Part shown: piece by piece, positions 8,667 to 18,252 of the stretch
How positions within the stretch are numbered: position 1 is the stretch's first letter
How the letters are laid out: each line of letters begins with the position of its first letter
From: Leifsonia sp. Root227
Lineage (GTDB): Bacteria > Actinomycetota > Actinomycetes > Actinomycetales > Microbacteriaceae
NCBI RefSeq assembly: GCF_001428745.1
Contig: NZ_LMIO01000004.1
Span: 186,001 to 250,000, forward strand
DNA: 64,000 bases
Reading direction: 5' to 3'
Notes under the pieces: model-generated
Databases searched by the model: none
What the model was told of the DNA's origin: nothing
Seen by the model: the letters and a program-made list of their open reading frames with translations, nothing else
Program-made: the position numbers and the translations under genes

Positions 8667-9413
8667 GTGGGCATACTGGACAACTTCGAGAGAGGTCTCG
8701 AACGTGCTGTCAATGGCGCGTTCGCGAAGACCTTTCGGTCGGGGCTGCAACCGGTCGAGCTCACCAGCGCGCTGAGGCGGGAGCTGGACACCAAAGCGGC
8801 CGTCGTCACGCGGGATCGCATCCTGGCGCCCAACCGGTTCGCGCTGCGCATGTCGCCCGCCGACTACAAGCGGATGCGCGGGATGGGCGCCGCCCTCACC
8901 GACGAGCTGGTCTCGTTCGTGCAGCAGCACGCCACCACCCAGCACTACCAGTTCGCCGGCGGCATCTCCATCGACCTCGTGGAGGACTCGTCCATCACCG
9001 AGGGGATGCTGCAGGTCGACTCCGAGAACGTGAAGGGCGCGGTCGCGTGGACGCCCGTGCTCGACATCGGCGGCAAGCGTTACCCGATCACCCACTCCAC
9101 CACCGTCATCGGGCGCGGCAGCGACGCCGACATCACCGTCGACGACACCGGCATCTCCCGCAAGCACGTGCAGATCATCTGGGACGGGCAGCGCGCGCAG
9201 GTGCAGGATCTCGGCTCCACGAACGGCTCGCAGCTCAACGGCCAGCCCGTTCGGAAGGCGATCCTCGAGCCCGAATCCGTCATCACCATCGGTCGAACCC
9301 GTATCGTGTTCCGAGTGCTGCCGCAGGCGGCGCCCGCCCCGTCCGCCGGTCAGGGCTTCGCCGAGGACGTGACGCGGCGCAACGACATCGGAAATTTCTG
9401 GAGCGAATCGTGA
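8667..9413 (+). CDS. fhaA: FhaA: FHA domain protein with N-terminal DUF3662
   Basis: The 248-residue protein has an N-terminal FhaA_N/DUF3662 domain (about residues 1-115, starting GILDNFERGLER) and a C-terminal FHA phosphothreonine-binding domain (about residues 145-235) with GRGSDADI, SRKHVQI and LGSTNGSQLNG. In mycobacteria FhaA binds phosphorylated PknB partners, including MurJ, and tunes peptidoglycan synthesis; the same role is inferred here. It opens the fhaA-pknB cluster. The start is a GTG at 8667 with GGGAG at about 8657. The stop overlaps the next gene's GTG in a GTGA junction, so the two are translationally coupled. Confidence 0.93.
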   Translation: MGILDNFERGLERAVNGAFAKTFRSGLQPVELTSALRRELDTKAAVVTRDRILAPNRFALRMSPADYKRMRGMGAALTDELVSFVQQHATTQHYQFAGGISIDLVEDSSITEGMLQVDSENVKGAVAWTPVLDIGGKRYPITHSTTVIGRGSDADITVDDTGISRKHVQIIWDGQRAQVQDLGSTNGSQLNGQPVRKAILEPESVITIGRTRIVFRVLPQAAPAPSAGQGFAEDVTRRNDIGNFWSES

Positions 9414-9997
9414 ACCCCAGTGAGCTGACGCTCCTCGTGCTCCGGTTCGGGTTCCTCCTGCTGCTCTGGCTGTTCGTCTTCGGCATCGTCTACGCGTTGC
9501 GCACCGACCTGTTCGGTCAGCGCGTGCGCAAACTTCCGGATGCGCAGGCGACGCCGGCCGCCGCATCCCCGTTCGTCGCCGCCCCTGGTGGGGCGGGTCA
9601 GGCCGCGACCGGCGCGGCAGCGGGGAGGCCCATGCAGAGCGCTCCCGTCTCCAACCTCCCGTCCGGCGCGAACACCGCAACCGGCCGGCCCAAGGCCACC
9701 ACCCAGTCCGCCACCCGCCTCGTGATCACCTCCGGCCCCCGCCAGGGCACGGAGCTGCCGCTCGGCCGCGACCCGATCACCATCGGCAGGTCGAGCGAGT
9801 CCGGTCTGGTGATCCGCGACGACTACACCTCCACGCATCACGCCAGGCTGCTGCTGTGGAACGACGAGTGGATGGTCCAGGACCTCGACTCCACCAACGG
9901 CACCTTCCTCGACGGCCGACGCGTCACCGTCCCGACCCAGATCCCGCTCGACACCCCGATCAAGATCGGCACGACGACGTTCGAGCTGCGACGGTAG
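9410..9997 (+). CDS. fhaB: FhaB/FipA: membrane-anchored FHA domain protein
   Basis: The 195-residue protein starts with a transmembrane segment (about residues 8-30, LVLRFGFLLLLWLFVFGIV). An Ala/Gly-rich linker follows, then a C-terminal FHA domain (about residues 105-190) with IGRSSESGLVI, STHHARLL and LDSTNGTFLDG. The Ser, His and Asn of the phosphothreonine pocket are present. In mycobacteria the equivalent (FipA) links FtsZ and FtsQ under PknA control. The GTG start overlaps the fhaA stop by four bases. The pstP start follows two bases after the stop, which supports one operon. Confidence 0.92.
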   Translation: MNPSELTLLVLRFGFLLLLWLFVFGIVYALRTDLFGQRVRKLPDAQATPAAASPFVAAPGGAGQAATGAAAGRPMQSAPVSNLPSGANTATGRPKATTQSATRLVITSGPRQGTELPLGRDPITIGRSSESGLVIRDDYTSTHHARLLLWNDEWMVQDLDSTNGTFLDGRRVTVPTQIPLDTPIKIGTTTFELRR

Positions 9998-9999
9998 AC

Positions 10000-11250
10000 G
10001 TGGCACCGAACCGGGCAGCGGCCGTCTCACACGTCGGGAAGATCCGCTCCAACAACCAGGACTCCGGCTATGCGGGCCACGACCTGTTCGTCGTTGCCGA
10101 CGGGATGGGCGGCCACGCGGGAGGCGACGTCGCCTCCGCCATCGCCGTGAACCGCATCCGCGAGGCCGACAAGGAGTACGCGACGGCCTCCGAGGCCGAG
10201 TTCGCCCTGCAGTCTGCGCTGATCGCCGCGAATTCGCTGCTCGCGGAGACGGTGTTCGAGCATCCGGAGCTCACCGGCATGGGCACCACCGTGAGCGCCA
10301 TCGTGCGCGTCGGCGACCAGCTCGCACTCGCCCACATCGGCGACTCGCGCATCTATCTGTTCCGCGACGGCGAGCTCAAGCAGGTCTCGATCGACCACAC
10401 CTTCGTGCAGCGCCTCGTCGACAGCGGACGCATCACCGAGGAGGAGGCGATGGTCCACCCCCGCCGCTCCGTGCTGATGCGCGTGCTCGGCGACGTGGAT
10501 GCGTCCCCCGAGATCGACACCTGGACCCTCGACACCCAGCCCGGCGACCGCTGGCTGATCTGCTCCGACGGCCTCAGCGGCGTCGTCAAGCACGACGACA
10601 TGGTCGCCGCGCTGTCGTCCAGGGATGCGCCGAAGCAGGTCGCCGAGAAGCTCGTCAGGCAGAGTCTCGACGCCGGAGCCCCCGACAACGTCACGGTCGT
10701 CATCCTCGATATCGCGGACACCGCCCGCGGCGAGACGATGAAGGACCCTGTCACGGTCGGTTCGGCCGCTGCACCGCTGTCGTTCGACACCGAGGCCAAG
10801 CCGACCACGCGCACCACCCGCCTCCCGTCGCTGCGCCTGCACCCCATCCGGCCGGCGACGGGCCCGACGCACTTCGAGCCGCAGTCGGAGGACTATCTCG
10901 ACGAGCTCATCGAGGAGGATCAGCGCCGCGTCCGCCGCAGACGCATCACCTGGCTCGTCGGCGTCATCGTCCTCGTGCTGGCGATCGCCCTCGCCGCACT
11001 GTTCGGCTATCAGTGGACGCAGTCCCGGTATTTCGTCGGCGCATCCCCGTCCGGCAATGTCGCCATCTTCCAGGGTGTCCAGCAGAACCTGGGGCCCATC
11101 ACGCTGTCCCACGTGTACGAGGAGTCGAGCGTGAGCGTGGATGAGCTCCCCGCCTACGACAAACAGCTCGTGCAGCAGACCATCAACGCCGACAGCCTGT
11201 CTTCGGCGCAAGCGATCGTGGATCAGTTGGCCGATGCCGTCAAACAGTAA
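10000..11250 (+). CDS. pstP: PstP: PP2C-family Ser/Thr protein phosphatase
   Basis: The 416-residue membrane-anchored phosphatase has a PPM catalytic domain at about residues 1-235. Metal-binding motifs are visible: ADGMGGHAGGD, MGTTVSA, HIGDSRIY, SDGLSG and DNVTVV. A single membrane segment lies at about 315-338, followed by a small extracytoplasmic tail. PstP is the partner phosphatase that reverses PknA and PknB phosphorylation. The GTG at 10000 starts two bases after fhaB and gives the conserved N-terminus (HVGKIRSNNQDS) soon after. The gene overlaps rodA by 17 bases. Confidence 0.94.
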   Translation: MAPNRAAAVSHVGKIRSNNQDSGYAGHDLFVVADGMGGHAGGDVASAIAVNRIREADKEYATASEAEFALQSALIAANSLLAETVFEHPELTGMGTTVSAIVRVGDQLALAHIGDSRIYLFRDGELKQVSIDHTFVQRLVDSGRITEEEAMVHPRRSVLMRVLGDVDASPEIDTWTLDTQPGDRWLICSDGLSGVVKHDDMVAALSSRDAPKQVAEKLVRQSLDAGAPDNVTVVILDIADTARGETMKDPVTVGSAAAPLSFDTEAKPTTRTTRLPSLRLHPIRPATGPTHFEPQSEDYLDELIEEDQRRVRRRRITWLVGVIVLVLAIALAALFGYQWTQSRYFVGASPSGNVAIFQGVQQNLGPITLSHVYEESSVSVDELPAYDKQLVQQTINADSLSSAQAIVDQLADAVKQ

Positions 11251-12631
11251 CGCTGCGACGCTCGACCAGGCCGCGCCGGCCACCGGCAGGGTCAAACGTC
11301 TGCGCCTTCCCGCCAAGCTCCGCAACCTGGAGCTGGCGCTCCTCATCGTCGCCTGCGCCATCAATGCCGTCGCCGTCGTGCTCGTGCAGCTCGGCGCGCT
11401 CGGTCACGTGGACCTCACCCTGCTGTATCTCGGCGTCGGCCTGTCGGTCCTGGTGTTCGGGATGCACATCGCCCTCCGCTACGTCGCGCCCCAGGCCGAC
11501 CCGTTCCTTCTGCCGATCGCGACCGTGCTGAACGGCATCGGGATCGCAGAGATCTACCGCATCGACATCCACTTCCAGGACTTCGGCTGGGACAGCGCCG
11601 GCGTGCGCCAGATCGTGTGGAGCGCCATCGCGATCATCTGCGCGCTGGCCGTCATCATCGTGCTCCGCAACCACCGCATGCTGCAGCGCTACACGTACAT
11701 CTTCGGGTTCGCCGCCCTGGTTCTCCTGCTTCTGCCGATGCTGCCGGGCATCGGCAGGGAGATCTCCGGCGCGCGGGTCTGGATCGGCATCGGGCCGTTC
11801 AGCTTCCAGCCCGGTGAGATCGCGAAGCTGTGCCTGGCCGTGTTCTTCGCCGGATATCTCGTGCAGCACCGCGACTCGCTCTCGATGGTGGGCAAGAAGT
11901 TCCTCGGGATGCGGTTCCCCCGCGCCCGCGACCTCGGCCCCATCCTGATCGTCTGGCTGATGTCGATGGCCGTCATCGTGTTCCAGCGCGACCTCGGCAC
12001 CGGTCTCCTCATCTTCGGACTCTTCCTGGTGATGCTGTACGTCGCCACCGCCCGCATCAGCTGGGTGCTCCTCGGCCTGCTGCTGATCGTCGGGGGCGCC
12101 GTCGTCGCCAGCCAGGTGCTCGTGTACGTGCACGACCGCTTCGAGAACTGGCTGAACCCTTTCGCGCAGAAGGTGTACGACGCGGACGGCGGCAGCTTCC
12201 AGCTCGTGCAGGGTCTGTTCGGCCTCGCGCACGGCGGCTTGATCGGCACCGGCCTCGGCCAGGGGCAGCCGTGGGTCACCCCCGTGTCGCAGAGCGACTA
12301 CATCATCGCGAGCATCGGCGAAGAGCTCGGCCTTGCCGGCCTGTTCGCGATCTTCGCCCTGTACCTGCTGTTCGTCGCTCGCGGCCTCCGCATCGGCTTC
12401 GCCGGTCAGGACGATTTCGGCAAGCTGCTCGCTGTCGGCCTGTCGTTCACGGTTGCGTTGCAGTGCTTCATCGTGATCGGCGGCGTCACCAGGGTCATCC
12501 CGCTGACCGGCCTGACGACGCCGTTCCTCGCGGCGGGCGGTTCGTCGCTCGTCGCCAACTGGATCATCGTCGCTCTGCTGCTGCGATTGTCGGATACCGT
12601 CCGCAACCAACCCCGTCTGGTGGTGAGCTGA
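11234..12631 (+). CDS. rodA: SEDS-family peptidoglycan glycosyltransferase (RodA/FtsW type)
   Basis: The 465-residue protein has about ten to twelve membrane helices and the SEDS family landmarks: GARVWIGIGPFSFQPGE, FQRDLGTGLLIFGLF and the C-terminal PLTGLTTPFLAAGGSSL. These proteins polymerise lipid II into glycan strands together with a class B PBP, here the adjacent pbpA. The position in the pknAB cluster corresponds to mycobacterial rodA rather than the dcw-cluster ftsW. The ATG at 11234 lies inside the pstP 3' end, a 17-base overlap that suggests translational coupling. pbpA starts at the very next base after the stop. Confidence 0.93.
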   Translation: MPSNSNAATLDQAAPATGRVKRLRLPAKLRNLELALLIVACAINAVAVVLVQLGALGHVDLTLLYLGVGLSVLVFGMHIALRYVAPQADPFLLPIATVLNGIGIAEIYRIDIHFQDFGWDSAGVRQIVWSAIAIICALAVIIVLRNHRMLQRYTYIFGFAALVLLLLPMLPGIGREISGARVWIGIGPFSFQPGEIAKLCLAVFFAGYLVQHRDSLSMVGKKFLGMRFPRARDLGPILIVWLMSMAVIVFQRDLGTGLLIFGLFLVMLYVATARISWVLLGLLLIVGGAVVASQVLVYVHDRFENWLNPFAQKVYDADGGSFQLVQGLFGLAHGGLIGTGLGQGQPWVTPVSQSDYIIASIGEELGLAGLFAIFALYLLFVARGLRIGFAGQDDFGKLLAVGLSFTVALQCFIVIGGVTRVIPLTGLTTPFLAAGGSSLVANWIIVALLLRLSDTVRNQPRLVVS

Positions 12632-14086
12632 GTGAATCGCGAGATCAAGCGGATCAGCACGATCGTGCTGCTGATGTTCGTGGCGCTGCTGGTGTCCACC
12701 TCGATCCTCACGGTGTTCCAGGCGGATGCGCTGACGGCGGATGCGCGCAACAGCCGTGCCAGGAACGACAGCTACTCGCAGCAGCGCGGCGCGATCCTGG
12801 TCGCCGGTCAGCCGATCGCCCAGTCCGTGCCGTCGAACGACGTCTACAAGTTCCAGCGGGTGTACAGCAACGGCCCGCTCTACTCGTCCGTCACCGGGTT
12901 CTTCCCCGTCAACGGGGAGCCGACCGGCCTCGAGGGTGCGCTCGACGACAAGCTCAGCGGCTCGTCGAATTCGCAGTTCTTCGACCGCGTCAACGCGATC
13001 CTCACCGGTAAGAACCCGCAGGGGGCCTCGGTCGAGACCACGATCGACCCCGTCGCGCAGCAGGCAGCGTACGACGCGCTCGGCAGCTACCAGGGCGCCG
13101 TCGTCCTGATGGAGCCGAAGACCGGCCGCATCCTGGCGATGGTCTCGAAGCCGGACTTCGACCCGAACACGCTCGCCGGTCACGACGGCAAAACGGTCAA
13201 CGCCAACTACCAGGCCCTCCTGGATGCACAGGGCAGCCCTCTGACGAACCGCACCATCGGGGGCAACCTCAACCCGCCAGGCTCCACCTTCAAGCCGGTG
13301 ATGAGCGCTGCGGCGTTCGGCTCAGGCAAGTACACGAAGGACAGCCAGCTCCCCAACGTCGCGTCCCTCCCGCTGCCCGGCTCGCCCACCGTGGTCAAGA
13401 ACGACAGCCTCACCACCTGCGGCCCTGGCGCCACCGTGTCGATCGCGACCGCGCAGATCCTGAGCTGCAACATCCCGTTCGCCGAGCTCGGGATGCAGCT
13501 GGACCCGCAGACGATCCACTCGCAGGCCGAGAAGTTCGGGTTCAACCAGTCGCTCAGCATCCCGATCCCGGTGGAGAAGAGCGTGTACCCGCTCTACACC
13601 GACGACGCGGAGCGCGCGCTTGGCTCGTTCGGCCAGTACAACGACAAGGCGACCCCGTTGCAGATGGCGATGGTCTCGGCCGCGATCGCGAACGGCGGCA
13701 AGCTGATGTACCCGAACCTGGTCGACTCGATCCGCTCGGCGGACCTTCAGACGCTCGAAAGCTTCCAGGCGAAAGAGTTCAGCCAGGCGCTCAGCCAGGA
13801 GAACGCCGACACGATCAAGCAGATGATGGTCGACGGCGTCGATCACGGCGTGGCGAGCAATGCAAGAATAGACGGGGTCGAGGTCGGCGGTAAGACCGGA
13901 ACGGCGCAGAACGGGGACAACGACCCCTACACGCTCTGGTTCACGGGTTTCGCGCCGGCGAACGATCCTCAGTTCGCTGTGGCGGTTGTTGTTGAAAATG
14001 GCGGTGGACAAGGTCAGAACGGCACGGGTAACTCCATCGCCGCTCCGATCGCGAAGAAAGTACTAGAGGCGGTGCTGAATAAATGA
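12632..14086 (+). CDS. pbpA: PbpA: class B penicillin-binding protein (transpeptidase)
   Basis: The 484-residue protein has an N-terminal membrane anchor (about residues 8-28), a pedestal region and a C-terminal transpeptidase domain. The three active-site motifs are present: STFK with the nucleophile Ser218, SCN at about 278-280, and KTGTAQ at 421-426. It cross-links peptidoglycan and is expected to pair with the SEDS protein encoded immediately upstream. The GTG start follows the rodA stop with no gap. The stop overlaps the pknA ATG in an ATGA junction. The length matches actinobacterial PbpA. Confidence 0.95.
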   Translation: MNREIKRISTIVLLMFVALLVSTSILTVFQADALTADARNSRARNDSYSQQRGAILVAGQPIAQSVPSNDVYKFQRVYSNGPLYSSVTGFFPVNGEPTGLEGALDDKLSGSSNSQFFDRVNAILTGKNPQGASVETTIDPVAQQAAYDALGSYQGAVVLMEPKTGRILAMVSKPDFDPNTLAGHDGKTVNANYQALLDAQGSPLTNRTIGGNLNPPGSTFKPVMSAAAFGSGKYTKDSQLPNVASLPLPGSPTVVKNDSLTTCGPGATVSIATAQILSCNIPFAELGMQLDPQTIHSQAEKFGFNQSLSIPIPVEKSVYPLYTDDAERALGSFGQYNDKATPLQMAMVSAAIANGGKLMYPNLVDSIRSADLQTLESFQAKEFSQALSQENADTIKQMMVDGVDHGVASNARIDGVEVGGKTGTAQNGDNDPYTLWFTGFAPANDPQFAVAVVVENGGGQGQNGTGNSIAAPIAKKVLEAVLNK

Positions 14087-15825
14087 GACCCACAGCAGGG
14101 CTCACCTTCGGGGGACGTTACGAGCTGCAGTCGCGGATCGCGATCGGCGGCATGGGCGAGGTCTGGCAAGCGACAGACCTCGTGATCGGACGCACCGTCG
14201 CCATCAAGATCCTCAAGGACGAATACCTCGGCGACCCCGGTTTCCTCGAGCGCTTCCGCGCCGAGGCCCGCCACGCCGCCCTGGTGAACCACGAGGGCAT
14301 CGCGAACGTCTTCGACTACGGCGAGGAGGAGGGCAGCGCCTTCCTCGTGATGGAGCTCGTCCCAGGCGAGGCCCTGTCGACCATCCTCGAGCGCGAGCAC
14401 GTGCTCAGCACGGACAAGACCCTCGACATCGTCGCGCAGACCGCCGCCGCGCTGCACGCCGCCCACGCAGCAGGTCTCGTGCACCGTGACATCAAGCCGG
14501 GCAACCTGCTCATCACGCCGGACGGCCGCGTCAAGATCACCGACTTCGGCATCGCGCGCATCGCCGACCAGGTTCCGCTGACCGCCACCGGTCAGGTCAT
14601 GGGCACCGTCCAGTACCTGTCGCCTGAGCAGGCCTCCGGCCACCCCGCGTCGCCGACCACCGACATCTACTCGCTCGGCATCGTCGCGTACGAGTGCCTC
14701 GCCGGCCGCCGCCCGTTCACGGGCGAGTCGCAGGTCGCCATCGCGATGGCGCAGATCAACGAGGCGCCGCCAGAGCTCCCCGCGACCGTCGCAGAGCCGG
14801 TGCGCAACCTGGTCTTCGCCTGCATCGCCAAGAACCCGGCCGACCGTCCGGCATCCGCCGCGCATCTCGCGCGTGCCGCCCAGGCGCTGCGCCGCGGGGA
14901 TGTGCAGGCCGCCGCGGCGTCCGTGCCCGCCGTTCTCGGCGGAGCGGGGCTCGGCGGAGCGACCACGATGCTGATGCCGTCCGCCAACGCGGGCGCCACC
15001 GAGGCGACCACGATCCTGCCCTCTGCGTCCGCGCAGACGACGCAGACCGAGCTGCAGGACGCCGAGCCGTCCACCACGACCAAGAAGCGCAGCCCGTGGA
15101 CCTGGCCGCTGATCGCTCTGATCGCCCTGCTGGCCCTGGTGCTGATCGGCACGATCATCGCGCTCGTCGCGCAGCCGAACACGCCGCCGCCCACGACGCC
15201 GAGCACCACCGCGAGCCAGACGCCGACGACCAAGCCGTCGACACCCAGCCCGACGCCCACGAGCAACACCGTGCAGATCACCGAGGCCGACTTCGACGGA
15301 CTGACCGCCGACGCCGCCCGCGCCAAGCTGCAGGGGCTCGGGATGGTCGCCGACGTCCAGACCGGGAACGCCGCCACCGCGCAGGCCCAGGTGAACACCG
15401 TCTACTCGGTGAACCCCACCGGCCCCGTGCAGAAGGGCGCGACGATCACGGTCAAGGTCTTCGGACCGGTGACGCCCATCCCGACGCCGACGGACACGGT
15501 CACGGCCAACCCGAGCGAGGTCGACAACTTCGACCCGAACAACATGCCCAAGATCACGGTCACGTTCGGCTCGGCCACCTGCCCGGCCGGACAGGACCTG
15601 AAGGGCCGCGCACTGTACGTGAACGGGACGCAGCAGACACCGGTGAACGCCACCACGACGACCTGGTCGCCGAACGCGGTCGGCACATACCAGCTGTCTT
15701 ACACGATCTTCTGTGGGGAGTCGATCGAGTCGGCACAGTCGCCCGCTGTCCCGTATGTGGTGAAGAGCAGCACGACCACGGGGGGGAACAACAATGGAGG
15801 AACGGGAACAGGGACGAACGGCTGA
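14083..15825 (+). CDS. pknA: PknA: membrane Ser/Thr protein kinase with PASTA-like domain
   Basis: The 580-residue kinase has a cytoplasmic kinase domain at about residues 12-275: GGMGEVW loop, AIKILK lysine, catalytic HRDIKPGN (D136), DFGIAR and SPEQASG. A Thr-rich juxtamembrane linker and one membrane helix (339-364) follow. Outside the membrane lie a Pro/Thr linker, one PASTA-like repeat (about 400-465) and an Ig-like segment with two cysteines. Mycobacterial PknA lacks extracellular PASTA repeats, so this external part is a difference. The kinase is expected to phosphorylate division and wall-synthesis proteins. The ATG overlaps the pbpA stop. Confidence 0.93.
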   Translation: MRPTAGLTFGGRYELQSRIAIGGMGEVWQATDLVIGRTVAIKILKDEYLGDPGFLERFRAEARHAALVNHEGIANVFDYGEEEGSAFLVMELVPGEALSTILEREHVLSTDKTLDIVAQTAAALHAAHAAGLVHRDIKPGNLLITPDGRVKITDFGIARIADQVPLTATGQVMGTVQYLSPEQASGHPASPTTDIYSLGIVAYECLAGRRPFTGESQVAIAMAQINEAPPELPATVAEPVRNLVFACIAKNPADRPASAAHLARAAQALRRGDVQAAAASVPAVLGGAGLGGATTMLMPSANAGATEATTILPSASAQTTQTELQDAEPSTTTKKRSPWTWPLIALIALLALVLIGTIIALVAQPNTPPPTTPSTTASQTPTTKPSTPSPTPTSNTVQITEADFDGLTADAARAKLQGLGMVADVQTGNAATAQAQVNTVYSVNPTGPVQKGATITVKVFGPVTPIPTPTDTVTANPSEVDNFDPNNMPKITVTFGSATCPAGQDLKGRALYVNGTQQTPVNATTTTWSPNAVGTYQLSYTIFCGESIESAQSPAVPYVVKSSTTTGGNNNGGTGTGTNG

Positions 15826-15907
15826 TGTTCTGGCCCCCGCTTCAGGGGGAGTTACCCAGACAGAGACCGCTACACTAGCCGGAGCCACCACCCGGAAGGA
15901 GTCCGCA

Positions 15908-17599
15908 TTGAGCCCAGATAGCCGCCTGCTCGCAGGCCGATATCAGGTGGGCGAACTCATCGGACGTGGTGGCATGTCGGACGTTCACCGCGGCAAGGAC
16001 ACGCGTCTCGGCCGCACCGTGGCGATCAAGCTGCTCAAGCCGTCGCTCGCGACCGATCCCGCCTTCCGCACGCGTTTCCGTCAGGAGGCGCAGGCGGCGG
16101 CCCGCATGGCGCATCCCACCATCGTTCGCGTGTTCGACGCCGGCGAGGAGACCGTCCGCGAGCCGAGCGGCCACGAGGCGCAGCTCCCCTTCATCGTCAT
16201 GGAGTACGTCGACGGCGTGCTCCTCAAAGACCTCATCAAGAAGGGGCCGCTCGAGGTCACGGAGGCCGTGCGCATCACCGAGGGGATCCTCACCGCGCTC
16301 GAATACTCGCACCGCGCCGGCGTCGTCCACCGCGACATCAAGCCCGGCAACGTGATGATCACCAAGTCCGGCCAGGTCAAGGTCATGGACTTCGGCATCG
16401 CCAGGGCGATCAGCGACTCCTCGGCCACCGTGGCGCAGACCACGGCGATCCTGGGCACGGCGAGCTACTTCTCGCCGGAGCAGGCCAAGGGCGAGTCGGT
16501 GGATGCGCGCACCGACCTGTACTCCACCGGTGTCGTGCTCTTCGAGATGCTCACCGGTCGTCCTCCGTTCCGCGGAGACACACCGGTCGCCGTCGCGTAT
16601 CAGCACGTCAGCGAAGCGCCGGTCAAACCGAGTTCCATCAACCACAAGATCTCCCCGGCGATGGACATCGTCGTCGCGCGGGCGCTCACCAAGGATCGTT
16701 TCGAGCGCTACCAGACGGTCACCGAGTTCCGTGACGACCTCGAGCTGGCCGCCTCTGGCAAGGTCCCCATCCACAAGGCACCGGATGCGGTGGGCGAGAC
16801 GCTCTTCGGAGCCCCGCCCAGCGTCGTGTCCGGCCCGGAGGCCGCGTTCCGCCAGCTCGCGGAGGACCAGACGATGGTCCGCACGCAGCGGCGCCCACCC
16901 GTCATCTGGATCTGGGCGGGTGTCGCGATCATGGCTGTGGTCATCGTCGCCGTGCTCGCGTGGGTGCTCCGCCTCGCACCGAGCACCACGCTGCCGGAGA
17001 CCTCGCGCGAGGTGCCGAACCTGTCGGGACAGACGCTCGACAAGGCAACGGCCGAGTTGCAGGACATGAAGCTCAAGTGGACCCAGGTGTCCGAGGCGAG
17101 CTCCACGTATCCGGAGGGCCAGGTGACCCGCACCGACCCCGGCGCGGGAATCGTGGTCGCCACCGGCGACACGATCACGGTCTACGTGTCGACGGGCAAG
17201 AAGACGGTCAGCGTCCCCGACGTGCACAACATGACGACGGACGCGGCGAAAGCGGCCCTGGCCGCTGCCGGCCTCTCCGTCGGCCCCGTGACGACGACGA
17301 ACTCATCGACGGTTCCTGCCAATGTGGTGATCACCACCGATCCAGCGCCGAACGCCAACGCCCACGAGGGCGACGCCATCGCGCTCACCGTCTCCAGCGG
17401 CAAGGTCACGGTCACCGACCTGACCGGCCAGTCGCTGCAGGCGGCCACCGGCATCCTCTCCGACCTCGGCCTCGTCGTGAACCCCAAACCGGATGCGACC
17501 TGCCCGCAGGACAAGGGCGCGCCGCTGGTGCACACGCAGTCGCAGGTGGGCGACGTCCCGCAGGGCTCGGCAGTCGACCTGACGTACTGCTCGGGCTAG
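15908..17599 (+). CDS. pknB: PknB: membrane Ser/Thr protein kinase with three PASTA repeats
   Basis: The 563-residue kinase has a kinase domain at about residues 10-275: GRGGMSDVHRG loop, AIKLLK, catalytic HRDIKPGN (D143), DFGIAR and SPEQAKG. One membrane helix (334-356) is followed by three PASTA repeats (about 365-432, 433-498 and 499-563) that would bind muropeptides or lipid II. I place the start at TTG 15908 because GGAAGGAG at 15894-15901 ends six bases before it. An in-frame ATG at 15794 would overlap pknA by 32 bases and add 38 residues. PknB is the central peptidoglycan-sensing kinase of the cluster. Confidence 0.93.
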   Translation: MSPDSRLLAGRYQVGELIGRGGMSDVHRGKDTRLGRTVAIKLLKPSLATDPAFRTRFRQEAQAAARMAHPTIVRVFDAGEETVREPSGHEAQLPFIVMEYVDGVLLKDLIKKGPLEVTEAVRITEGILTALEYSHRAGVVHRDIKPGNVMITKSGQVKVMDFGIARAISDSSATVAQTTAILGTASYFSPEQAKGESVDARTDLYSTGVVLFEMLTGRPPFRGDTPVAVAYQHVSEAPVKPSSINHKISPAMDIVVARALTKDRFERYQTVTEFRDDLELAASGKVPIHKAPDAVGETLFGAPPSVVSGPEAAFRQLAEDQTMVRTQRRPPVIWIWAGVAIMAVVIVAVLAWVLRLAPSTTLPETSREVPNLSGQTLDKATAELQDMKLKWTQVSEASSTYPEGQVTRTDPGAGIVVATGDTITVYVSTGKKTVSVPDVHNMTTDAAKAALAAAGLSVGPVTTTNSSTVPANVVITTDPAPNANAHEGDAIALTVSSGKVTVTDLTGQSLQAATGILSDLGLVVNPKPDATCPQDKGAPLVHTQSQVGDVPQGSAVDLTYCSG

Positions 17600-17613
17600 C
17601 GCCGGCGAGCAGC

Positions 17614-18252
17614 TCAGACCAGCTTGACCAGCGGGTTCAGCTCGCGCGCTGCCGCGGCGGCGCCGTGCAGTCCCGCCACTTCGAGCCAGTTGCCGAGCAT
17701 CCGGTATCCGCCCTCGGTGAGCACGGACTCCGGGTGGAACTGCACGCCGTAGATCGGCGCATCCCTGTGGCGCAGCGCCATGATGACGCCGCCTGGCGTG
17801 CGAGCCGTGATCACGAGGTCGTCCGGCACCGTGCCGTCGACGACGGCGAGCGAGTGGTAGCGGGTGGCCGTGAACGGCTGACCGACTCCGTCGAAGAACG
17901 GGCTGTCGTCGTGGGTGACCTCGGACGTCTTGCCGTGCATCAGCTCTTCGGCGTTGGTGACGACGCCACCGAACGCCTCGGCGATGGCCTGGTGTCCCAG
18001 GCAGACGCCGAGCAACGGCATCCCTGTCTGCAGCGCCAGCTTCACCGTGGGGATCGACACCCCGGCATCGGCCGGCTTGCCCGGCCCTGGCGACACCAGC
18101 ACGGCGTCGTACTCCGCGAGGCGCGCAGCCAGGTCGGCCTCGGCGATGTCGTCGTTGCGCACGACCTCGGTCTCCGCACCCAGTTCCTGGAGGTAGCCGT
18201 TCAGGGTGTAGACGAAGCTGTCGTAGTTGTCGATGACGAGTACGCGGGTCAC
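17614..18252 (-). CDS. pabA: anthranilate/aminodeoxychorismate synthase glutamine amidotransferase subunit
   Basis: The 212-residue class I glutamine amidotransferase has a DNYDSFVYTL start, the SPGPG motif, catalytic Cys84 in GVCLGHQAI and the His/Glu pair in FHPES. It releases ammonia from glutamine for aminodeoxychorismate (folate) or anthranilate (tryptophan) synthesis. Sequence alone does not separate PabA from TrpG, and no trpE or pabB is in the window. The position beside pknB and crgA matches the gene annotated trpG in mycobacteria. The GTG start overlaps the stop of a small membrane gene in a GTGA junction, so it is the last gene of the sortase operon. Confidence 0.88.
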   Translation of the reverse strand: MTRVLVIDNYDSFVYTLNGYLQELGAETEVVRNDDIAEADLAARLAEYDAVLVSPGPGKPADAGVSIPTVKLALQTGMPLLGVCLGHQAIAEAFGGVVTNAEELMHGKTSEVTHDDSPFFDGVGQPFTATRYHSLAVVDGTVPDDLVITARTPGGVIMALRHRDAPIYGVQFHPESVLTEGGYRMLGNWLEVAGLHGAAAAARELNPLVKLV

